Of a stretch of DNA of 32,584 bases, positions 26,114-32,584 are shown in pieces. The translations under genes were made by a program, and so were the position numbers. The first letter of the stretch is position 1, and each line of letters opens with the position of its first letter. This DNA comes from an uncultured Clostridium sp. (GTDB taxonomy: Bacteria > Bacillota > Clostridia > TANB77 > CAG-508). The notes under the pieces are model-generated. The model worked only from the letters and a program-made list of their open reading frames with translations. It was not told the DNA's origin and searched no databases. The stretch spans positions 1 through 32,584 of the forward strand of contig CANPFO010000013.1 of the NCBI GenBank assembly GCA_947573555.1. Direction: 5' to 3'.

Positions 26114-27246
26114 TAAGATTTAACTCCTGCACGCGAAATATTTAGCAATACTCCCATTTCGCACAACAAGATAAATAAAGCTGTACCACCATAACTGAAA
26201 AATGGTAATGGCATTCCTGTAGCTGGCATTGATGATGTAACAACAGCTACATTTATTATAACCTGTATAGCAACTAGAGATGTAATACCTATTGCTAGTA
26301 GGCTCCCAAACATATCTGGAGCTTTTATCGCAATTAATACTCCCCTCCAAATAAAAATAGCAAATAGGACTAAAACAACAACGCAACCTATAAATCCAAT
26401 TTCTTCTGCTAATATAGAAAAAACGAAATCATTGTGTGGCTCAGGTATATATAAATATTTTTGTCTACTTTCTCCTAATCCTACTCCAAATAGTCCTCCT
26501 GAACCTATTGCATACAAACTTTGAACTACCTGCCAACCATTATTTTTTATGTCTTTAAATGGATCTAAAAATGTAATAAATCTTTTTAATCTATATGGTT
26601 CTATTGCTATTAAAACTGCTAATCCTGGAATTCCAACTCCTAATCCAGTAAATAGGAAATGCTTGAATTTACATCCTGCCATAATCATCATAATACTTAC
26701 AATTCCTATTATAACCATAGAACTACTTAAGTGCGGTTCTAATAGTAATAGACCTATTATTGGCGCTAAAAACAACATATGTTTAATTAGCCCTTTTCCA
26801 TATAATTTCAACTGGTCTCTATTTTTTACTAATATTCCTGCATAAAAAACTATCATTAAGAATTTTACCATTTCAGATGGTTGAATAGATAAAGTTTTAG
26901 TTATAAATATCCATCTTTTAGCTCCATTAACTTCTCTCCCAATTACTAATACTATTGCAAGTAGAATAATTGATATCCACCAAGATACTTTATAAAATTT
27001 TTGATAAAATCTATAATCTATTTTAGAAATAAAAAACATTGCAAATATTCCTAAAATACCAAATATCAATTGTTTTGAAAAATACGAATAACTATTTCCG
27101 CTTTCAGCTAATGCAGATGGTGAACTTGCTGAAAGAACTATTACTAATCCAATACCTAGTAAAACCAAAATAGTTATTAATAAAGTAAAATCAAATGGAT
27201 TATTTAAAAAACTAGAAAATGTTTTTATTTTCTTCTTATTTGACAT
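26113..27246 (-). CDS. ftsW: FtsW-type SEDS peptidoglycan glycosyltransferase
   Basis: This multi-pass membrane protein polymerises lipid II into glycan strands together with a class B penicillin-binding protein. The 377 residues have about ten membrane segments, beginning FDFTLLITILVLLGIGLVIVL. Signatures include NGAKRWI, IQPSEMVKFLMIVFYAG, the catalytic-loop region GLGESRQKYLYIPEPHNDF with FSILAEEIGF, and the ending MPLPFFSYGGTALF. SpoVE is a close relative in spore formers and cannot be excluded. Its usual partner PBP survives in this window only as a fragment. It begins 21 bases after mraY. Confidence 0.93.
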   Translation of the reverse strand: MSNKKKIKTFSSFLNNPFDFTLLITILVLLGIGLVIVLSASSPSALAESGNSYSYFSKQLIFGILGIFAMFFISKIDYRFYQKFYKVSWWISIILLAIVLVIGREVNGAKRWIFITKTLSIQPSEMVKFLMIVFYAGILVKNRDQLKLYGKGLIKHMLFLAPIIGLLLLEPHLSSSMVIIGIVSIMMIMAGCKFKHFLFTGLGVGIPGLAVLIAIEPYRLKRFITFLDPFKDIKNNGWQVVQSLYAIGSGGLFGVGLGESRQKYLYIPEPHNDFVFSILAEEIGFIGCVVVLVLFAIFIWRGVLIAIKAPDMFGSLLAIGITSLVAIQVIINVAVVTSSMPATGMPLPFFSYGGTALFILLCEMGVLLNISRAGVKS

Positions 27247-27267
27247 CTATTTCCTCCTATTAGGATT

Positions 27268-28257
27268 TTATATAATATTTAAACCTATAAAGCTCATTAC
27301 TAGTGTTATTAATGAAAAAATAACTACTACTTTATTTTCTCTCCAACCTGATAGCTCAAAATGATGATGTAATGGAGCCATTTTAAATATTCTATTCCCT
27401 GTTTTCTTAAAATATGCAACTTGTATAATTACAGATAATGTTTCTAAAACAGGTATTATAGCAATTACAAGTAATAATAATGGCATTTTTAAATATAATG
27501 CTAAACCAGATATTACCCCTCCTAGCATTAATGAACCTGTATCTCCCATAAATACTTTTGATGGATGTATATTAAACATTAAAAATCCTAAAGTTGCACC
27601 TATAACAATACTTCCAAATATAGAAACTTCATATATTTGATTTCTAATGCTTATAACAGTTAAGCAAGTTATTATTATTGCTGAAACACTAGATGATAAT
27701 CCATCTATACCATCTGTTAGATTAATAGCATTTGTTGTTCCTAAAATTACTATAATTGCTAATGGTATATATAGAAATACCGGAATGTTTATATATGTTT
27801 TTAATATTGGAATATAAGTTTCTGTTCCTATTTTCAAACCATAAATCAGGAACAAAACATAACTAACTGCGATAATTAGAAGTCCTACCATTTTATACAA
27901 AGGTTTTAATCCTTCTGTATTTTTTAGAACAAGTTTCTTAAAATCGTCTATAAATCCAATCATTCCAAATCCAATTGTTATGAGTAATAGCGGTAATAAT
28001 TTCCTTGCTATATCTAATTTTCCTAATGTATTCATAAGAATATATGTACATGTAACAGAAATAATAATAGCTATTATCATTATTATTCCACCCATCGTAG
28101 GTGTACCTTGCTTTTTTAAATGAGAAGCAGGGCCATCATTTCTCTCAATTTGCCCTACCTTCAACTTCTTTAATATTGGTATTATTATTAGACCACAAAC
28201 TACAGATATAAAAAATGTGGTAATCAATACTCTTATCTCAAAATCCAAATTTATCAA
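27268..28257 (-). CDS. mraY: MraY, phospho-MurNAc-pentapeptide transferase
   Basis: MraY joins the UDP-MurNAc-pentapeptide to undecaprenyl phosphate to make lipid I in the membrane. The 329 residues have about ten membrane segments. Hallmarks are GPASHLKKQGTPTMGGI near 42-58, IGFIDDFKKL with its paired Asp residues, TNAINLTDGIDGLSS in the active site, the loop FMGDTGSLMLGG, and the HHHFELSGW box near the C-terminus. It follows murE after 22 bases and precedes ftsW. murF and murD, commonly on either side of mraY, are missing here. Confidence 0.97.
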   Translation of the reverse strand: MINLDFEIRVLITTFFISVVCGLIIIPILKKLKVGQIERNDGPASHLKKQGTPTMGGIIMIIAIIISVTCTYILMNTLGKLDIARKLLPLLLITIGFGMIGFIDDFKKLVLKNTEGLKPLYKMVGLLIIAVSYVLFLIYGLKIGTETYIPILKTYINIPVFLYIPLAIIVILGTTNAINLTDGIDGLSSSVSAIIITCLTVISIRNQIYEVSIFGSIVIGATLGFLMFNIHPSKVFMGDTGSLMLGGVISGLALYLKMPLLLLVIAIIPVLETLSVIIQVAYFKKTGNRIFKMAPLHHHFELSGWRENKVVVIFSLITLVMSFIGLNII

Positions 28258-28279
28258 CCCTTCTACTTTTGTTCTTAAT

Positions 28280-29761
28280 CTACTTTTTATTAGTATTTTT
28301 ATCTATAATATCTTTTACTATAATTCTTTCATCAAAAGGATATTTTGTTCCATTTATTTCTTGATAAGGCTCATGTCCTTTACCCGCTAATATTATAATA
28401 TCCCTCTTATTTGCCATTTTTATTGCGTGCTCAATTGCTTCTGTTCTATCTACAACAACCTCATATTTTCCTTTTGTTTTCTTTACTCCTTGTTCTATTT
28501 GTTCAACAATTTTTTGAGGTTCTTCTGTTCTAGGATTATCAGAAGTTATTATTGTATAGTCTGCTATCTTTCCAGATATTTCTCCCATTATAGGTCTCTT
28601 ACCTGAATCTCTATCTCCACCACAACCAAATACACAAATTACTCTACCTCTTGTATAACTTTTAGCAGCTTGCAAAATATTTTGTAAACTTTCTGGTGAA
28701 TGTGCGTAATCTATCATTATTGTTAATTCCATTTTATTATCAACTAATTCTGATCTTCCTGGAACTCTAACTTCTTCTAGTGCTTGAAGTATATTTTCAA
28801 CACTAATTCCAAATTTTTGAGCTACACATATTGCAGCAAGTGAATTGTAAACACTAAATCTTCCAGGTATTCCTGTTTTTATTCTTTCGTTTTTATCTAT
28901 AATTTTAACTCTAAAGTCAACATATGAATTTGTAATTGTTATGTCTTTTGCCAATACATTTGCAAAATTATCAATTCCATAAGTAACAATGTTACTTTCT
29001 GGAAATATCTTTGGAATCTTTGCAGCATATAAATCATCTGCATTAACAATTCCTGTTTTACACATTTCAAACAATTTTAATTTAGAATTAAAATAGTCTT
29101 TCATATCTGGATGTTCTTTTTCACTTATATGGTCTTCTGAAAAGTTGGTAAATAGTACAATATCAAATTCGCATTTATCAACTCTATGTAATTTTAAACT
29201 TTGTGATGAAACTTCCATTACAACAACTTCTACTCCAGCATCCACCATTTGTCTAAAAGTTTGTTGTAATTCTAAACTTTCTGGCGTTGTTCTATCACTT
29301 TCTTTTACTTTTTTACCATTCATATATGTTGCTATTGTTCCTATTAATCCAACTTTTTTACCAGCCTTTTCAAGTATTTCTTTTATCATAAATGTTGTTG
29401 TTGTTTTTCCCTTTGTACCTGTTACACCAATTAATTTCAATTGTGAAGATGGATTTCCATAAAAGTTTGCTGAACATATTGCTAGTGCTGCCCTTGTGTC
29501 TTTAACCATCAATACAGTTACATTGTCTGGTATATTTAATGATTTAAAATCGCATCCTTCTTCTAACATTACACAAATTGCTCCATTTTCAATTGCATTT
29601 TCCACAAATTGATGTCCATCTGTTGAAAAACCTTTTATTGCAACAAATAAAAAACCATTTTTAACTTCTTTTGAATTTTTTTCAATTCCTACTATGTCTA
29701 TATTTACATTTCCTTTTGCTTTTATTCCTTCTATACCTAATAATATTTTCTTTAACTCCAT
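28280..29761 (-). CDS. murE: MurE, UDP-MurNAc-tripeptide synthetase, meso-diaminopimelate type
   Basis: MurE adds the third amino acid to UDP-MurNAc-L-Ala-D-Glu in the cytoplasm. The 493 residues include the ATP loop GVTGTKGKTTTT (about 112-123), DRTTPESLELQ, MEVSSQSL, FTNFSEDH and the C-terminal domain opening DYAHSPESL. The substrate motif is DNPR, near residue 408 (TSDNPRTEEP), which marks meso-diaminopimelate rather than lysine as the added residue. It heads the run murE-mraY-ftsW-murG. The upstream gap carries a perfect TATAAT, so it may begin its own transcript. Confidence 0.96.
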   Translation of the reverse strand: MELKKILLGIEGIKAKGNVNIDIVGIEKNSKEVKNGFLFVAIKGFSTDGHQFVENAIENGAICVMLEEGCDFKSLNIPDNVTVLMVKDTRAALAICSANFYGNPSSQLKLIGVTGTKGKTTTTFMIKEILEKAGKKVGLIGTIATYMNGKKVKESDRTTPESLELQQTFRQMVDAGVEVVVMEVSSQSLKLHRVDKCEFDIVLFTNFSEDHISEKEHPDMKDYFNSKLKLFEMCKTGIVNADDLYAAKIPKIFPESNIVTYGIDNFANVLAKDITITNSYVDFRVKIIDKNERIKTGIPGRFSVYNSLAAICVAQKFGISVENILQALEEVRVPGRSELVDNKMELTIMIDYAHSPESLQNILQAAKSYTRGRVICVFGCGGDRDSGKRPIMGEISGKIADYTIITSDNPRTEEPQKIVEQIEQGVKKTKGKYEVVVDRTEAIEHAIKMANKRDIIILAGKGHEPYQEINGTKYPFDERIIVKDIIDKNTNKK

Positions 29762-29794
29762 TTAGAATCATTCCTTTACACACTTTTTGTTACC

Positions 29795-29800
29795 ATTATA
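29795..29800 (-). promoter_or_regulatory. probable -10 box of the murE operon
   Basis: On the minus strand TATAAT lies about 34 bases before the murE start, with a weak -35 match (TATACA) about 17 bases further up. The same gap holds a second TATAAT (29882-29887) and a 12-base sequence, CTGACTAGTAAC at 29865-29876, identical to the end of the smc/porG palindrome. Confidence 0.45.
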
Positions 29801-29921
29801 TAACTAATTTCTATTTTTGTATAGACTTTTTAACAAAAATAATCTTCTATTGTTACCAATTAGACTGACTAGTAACCTTCTATTATAATGTATTAAAACA
29901 TTTACTTTTTATTCCTATATA

Positions 29922-30338
29922 TTAATCATTTAAAGTTTCACAATACTTGCAACGATAACTTCTTTTCTCTTTATCTGTCAAAATAAAAATATGTTTTAAC
30001 TCTTGTTCAGCAGAAGTAATACACCTAGGATTTTTACACTTTATAATATTTACCACTTGTTTAGGTAATTCTACATGATACTTACTAACCCTTTGGTCAT
30101 CTTGTATTATATTAATTGTTATATTGGAATCGATATATCCTAATATATCTAAATCTAATTCTATATTTCTATCAATCTTTATAATATCTTTCTTTCCCAT
30201 TTTTCTACTTTTGGCATTTGTTATTATAGCAACAGAACAATCTAATTTACCCAATTTAAGGGCTTCATATATTTCTAAACCTTTTTTAGCTTGTATATGG
30301 TCAATAACAATTCCATTCCTAATACTATCTATATTCAT
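29922..30338 (-). CDS. pyrI: aspartate carbamoyltransferase regulatory subunit
   Basis: PyrI binds nucleotide effectors and joins PyrB trimers into the allosteric holoenzyme of pyrimidine synthesis. The 138 residues start MNIDSIRNGIVIDHIQAKKG, the effector-binding domain. The zinc domain carries Cys 101, 106, 130 and 133 (CKNPRC and CKYC), the four ligands that hold the contact with PyrB. Its length is somewhat below the roughly 150 residues of enteric PyrI. It follows pyrB after 13 bases. Confidence 0.95.
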   Translation of the reverse strand: MNIDSIRNGIVIDHIQAKKGLEIYEALKLGKLDCSVAIITNAKSRKMGKKDIIKIDRNIELDLDILGYIDSNITINIIQDDQRVSKYHVELPKQVVNIIKCKNPRCITSAEQELKHIFILTDKEKRSYRCKYCETLND

Positions 30339-30351
30339 TTATCTTCTCCTC

Positions 30352-31278
30352 TTATTTAATATTTAGTAATTTTAATATAAGTGCCATTCTAATATACTTT
30401 CCATATAATACTTGTTTAAAATAGCATGCCCTTGAATCATCATCTATTTCTGTAGATATTTCATTAACCCTTGGTAATGGATGCATTATACACAAATCTT
30501 TTTTTGCCTTTTCTAATTTAGTTTTATCTAATATGTAATAATCTTTAAGCCTTAAGTAATCTTCCTCATTGAAAAATCTTTCCTTTTGAACTCTTGTCAT
30601 ATACAAGATATCTAATTCTCCTATATGTTTTTCTATATCATTTGTTTCAACATATTCAATATTATTTTTTTCTAGGATTTCTTCTTTTACATATTCTGGT
30701 ATTTTCAATTCATCTGGAGATATAAGCACAAATTTTATATTTTTATATCTTGACATAGCCGTTATTAATGAATGTACTGTTCTTCCAAATTTTAAGTCTC
30801 CACATAATCCTATTTTTAAATTGTCTAATCTCTTCTTTTCACAAGAAATGGTTAATAAATCTGTTAATGTTTGTGTTGGATGATTATGTCCTCCATCTCC
30901 AGCATTTATTATTGGAACAATTGATTTTTCTGATGCAACCAGTGGTGCTCCTTCTTTTGGATGTCTCATTGCTATTATGTCACTATAACATCCCACTGTT
31001 CTTATTGTATCAGATACACTTTCTCCTTTTGATGTTGAACTTGATGATGCTGAAGAAAATCCTATTACATTTCCTCCTAATTCATACATTGCTGCTTCAA
31101 AACTAAGCCTTGTCCTTGTACTTGGTTCAAAAAATAAAGTAGCTAATTTCTTATGTTTACATTTCTCTGAATATTTTTCAGGATTAAACATAATATTTTT
31201 AGCTACTTCAATTAATTCTTCAATTTCATTTGTTGTTATATCTTTTATGTCAATTAAATTTTTCATATTTACCATCAT
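30352..31278 (-). CDS. pyrB: aspartate carbamoyltransferase catalytic subunit
   Basis: PyrB condenses carbamoyl phosphate and aspartate to carbamoyl aspartate, the committed step of pyrimidine synthesis. The 308 residues show the carbamoyl phosphate loop FFEPSTRTR (about 49-57), the lysine loop [10 protein letters not shown] near 78-87, the HPTQTLTD helix start (133-140) and [10 protein letters not shown] near 265-274. Three in-frame ATG codons stand close together; the first two directly follow AAAGGA. The actual start could be residue 2 or 5. An inverted repeat of about 112 bp lies upstream. I see no PyrR-type leader. Confidence 0.96.
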   Translation of the reverse strand: MMVNMKNLIDIKDITTNEIEELIEVAKNIMFNPEKYSEKCKHKKLATLFFEPSTRTRLSFEAAMYELGGNVIGFSSASSSSTSKGESVSDTIRTVGCYSDIIAMRHPKEGAPLVASEKSIVPIINAGDGGHNHPTQTLTDLLTISCEKKRLDNLKIGLCGDLKFGRTVHSLITAMSRYKNIKFVLISPDELKIPEYVKEEILEKNNIEYVETNDIEKHIGELDILYMTRVQKERFFNEEDYLRLKDYYILDKTKLEKAKKDLCIMHPLPRVNEISTEIDDDSRACYFKQVLYGKYIRMALILKLLNIK

Positions 31279-31303
31279 TCCTTTCTAGGCACTAATCTGT
31301 TTT

Positions 31304-31415
31304 AAAAATAATTGGATATTTAGCTAGGCAAATGAGCTTTTAATTTATGACACATATATGTGTACATTGATAAATTAAAATCAAAATTTAACAACGCCAA
31401 ATTCCAATTATTTTT
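31304..31415. repeat. nested palindrome upstream of pyrB
   Basis: A perfect 13-base outer pair (31304-31316 with 31403-31415) encloses a perfect 11-base pair (TTTTAATTTAT 31338-31348 with ATAAATTAAAA 31370-31380). At the centre is the perfect palindrome ACACATATATGTGT (31350-31363). It may be a MITE-like element or a control site of the pyrB leader. I favour the first because similar layered palindromes lie elsewhere in the window. Confidence 0.75.
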
Positions 31416-31478
31416 CAACCTTCTCTCCTCAATTTTTTCTTATATTGTTTTATCAAAAATCGAGAAAAATGTCAATAT

Positions 31479-31799
31479 TTAATACTTTATATAAATTTTA
31501 TTACTTTTATTTATAATAACACCTTCTTTAGGAGTTTGCTCTATAATAACAGTATTCTCTTTATCTAGTTCTTCGGTATTATTTTCTATACTAAGTTCTA
31601 ACCCTAATTTTTTAACTATATTTTCAGCTTCTTTTAAACTCATTCCCTCTAAATTAGGAGTTTGAACCTGTTCTACTTGCTCAATCTCGTCTTGATTTCC
31701 TTGACTAACTTCTAAATATGGCAAAATTTCACTAAATATTTGACCTCCAACAGGTGCTGCAACACCACCTCCTTGGTGTAATTTGTCGCTGTTAATTAT
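31479..31799 (-). pseudogene. C-terminal fragment of a PASTA penicillin-binding protein (FtsI/SpoVD type)
   Basis: An open frame without a proper start reads HQGGGVAAPVGGQIFSEILP, then YLEVSQGNQDE. This is the typical end of a class B PBP transpeptidase domain. It continues with a PASTA domain, PNLEGMSLKEAENIVKKLGL to GVIINKSNKIYIKY. A TAA stop lies a few codons upstream, followed at once by the tsaC gene. The 500 or more residues holding the SxxK active site are absent. The ATG at 31724 lies inside the conserved end and has no good ribosome binding site, so a real short gene is unlikely. In many Clostridia this PBP precedes murE in the dcw cluster, so the fragment probably marks that ancestral gene. 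Confidence 0.85.
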
Positions 31800-31819
31800 T
31801 TACACTTCCATATAATAAC

Positions 31820-32422
31820 TTATTTTTTCAATACTTCCATAATTTGTTCCATTGAAATCGGTCCAGTTCTCAAAATCTTTACCATTTCTGAAGTACAGTC
31901 TATTATTGTACTTGCCATACCAAAAGATACACTTCCCTCCATCATTGCATCCAAAGCTGGACATGCCTTCTCTATTTCATCTAAATTTGAACATATTTGT
32001 TCTCCACTTCTATTAGCACTACTCATAAAGACTGGACTTCCTGTTTTTCGTATCAACTCTTCTAAAGGTTTTGAAGTTGCCATTCTTACAGCAATAGTTG
32101 CCCCACCATTGTTGACATACTCTGGTAATCCTTGTCTTTTTTCTAATATTAAAGTAACAGGGCCTGGCATAAAATTATGAATTAATCTTTCTGTTTTCTC
32201 ATCTACTATAGCAATACTTTTTATCTGTTCTTCATCTGCACACATAATAGGAAATAATTTATCAAAAGGACGATTTTTAATCTTTACTAGATTATCATGT
32301 GCCCTTATTGAATTTACACGTGAGCATACTCCATACACTGTATCAGTAGGAACACTAATCGTACCATCTTTTTTTAGTATTTCTGCTAATTTATCTATTT
32401 GATTTTGTTTATATCTTTTCAT
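31820..32422 (-). CDS. tsaC: L-threonylcarbamoyladenylate synthase (Sua5/YciO/YrdC family)
   Basis: This enzyme makes threonylcarbamoyl-AMP from threonine, bicarbonate and ATP, the first step toward the t6A base next to the anticodon of ANN-decoding tRNAs. The 200 residues are a single YrdC domain with no Sua5 extension. Signatures are GTISVPTDTVYGVCSRV (about 20-36), KIKNRPFDKLFPIM, MPGPVTLIL, TIAVRMATS and SPVFMSSANRSGE. GGAGTG lies about six bases before the ATG, and a promoter lies 55 bases upstream. It ends just before the PBP fragment. Confidence 0.93.
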   Translation of the reverse strand: MKRYKQNQIDKLAEILKKDGTISVPTDTVYGVCSRVNSIRAHDNLVKIKNRPFDKLFPIMCADEEQIKSIAIVDEKTERLIHNFMPGPVTLILEKRQGLPEYVNNGGATIAVRMATSKPLEELIRKTGSPVFMSSANRSGEQICSNLDEIEKACPALDAMMEGSVSFGMASTIIDCTSEMVKILRTGPISMEQIMEVLKK

Positions 32423-32477
32423 TCATAACACTCCATATCTATATCTTCTCATAATTACAAATTAGGCTATTCAGTAC

Positions 32478-32506
32478 ATTATACTACAAAAATGAGGTAA
32501 AAACAA
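32478..32506 (-). promoter_or_regulatory. promoter of tsaC
   Basis: On the minus strand TTGTTT (32506-32501) and TATAAT (32483-32478) are 17 bases apart. The -10 box is perfect. Transcription would begin about 50 bases before the start codon. Confidence 0.7.
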
Positions 32507-32584
32507 GAATAAACTATTTTTTAAGTTTCTGTATTTTCTTACAATGAGTTTCTTGAAATTCTTCCTAATAGTACCTAAAATTAA

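Noticed and set aside
26120..26386. Minus-strand 88-codon frame within ftsW
   Set aside because: It overlaps a membrane protein gene in another frame and has unusual Cys, Tyr and Ser content.
29145..29462. Plus-strand frame opposite murE
   Set aside because: It is a low-complexity antisense shadow of a complete conserved gene.

Overview
The window is AT-rich DNA, roughly 30% GC by eye, with strong AGGAGG-type ribosome binding sites. It most likely comes from an anaerobic, low-GC Firmicute of the Clostridia, perhaps an uncultured gut lineage. Support comes from a four-subunit pyruvate:ferredoxin oxidoreductase, a holB-ricT pair, ChW repeats in a secreted protein, an RHS locus of clostridial style, and a MurE carrying the DNPR motif of meso-diaminopimelate-adding enzymes. 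I see no tRNA, rRNA or CRISPR array.

Bases 1-12,250 are accessory and partly decayed. Nearly everything reads on the minus strand. A full-length RHS/YD-repeat polymorphic toxin of about 2052 residues (5634-11792) is followed at once by a DUF2691-like gene, its likely immunity partner. Further downstream lie a SymE-like gene, an IS110-family element whose transposase is frameshifted, and then a displaced RHS tip (1910-2567) with its own small membrane-anchored partner. The left edge holds a frameshifted MGTWG-type protein. Three genes in the first 3 kb are broken by apparent single-base changes in homopolymers, so decay and consensus error must be told apart.

Bases 12,274-22,774 are core genes. 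A 90-residue orphan gene converges on smc across a shared bidirectional terminator. The porGDAB operon (pyruvate to acetyl-CoA, CO2 and reduced ferredoxin) is a plus-strand island with a near-consensus promoter and a palindromic operator-like site. On its far side a minus-strand set carries lepB, holB, ricT and a 2[4Fe-4S] ferredoxin. holB is split by an apparent +1 frameshift.

Bases 23,400-32,422 are a minus-strand envelope and pyrimidine block: tsaC, a C-terminal remnant of a PASTA penicillin-binding protein, pyrB-pyrI, murE-mraY-ftsW-murG, and a histidine kinase overlapping murG. murF, murD and a complete PBP are absent, so this looks like a reduced or rearranged dcw cluster.

A recurring theme is large intergenic palindromes: smc/porG, porG/porD, porB/ferredoxin, lepB/kinase, murG/ftsW and upstream of pyrB. 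They look like MITEs or foldback elements. The largest, about 481 bp, carries in each arm an outward-facing ribosome binding site and start codon for the same short peptide. It is the least explained structure here.
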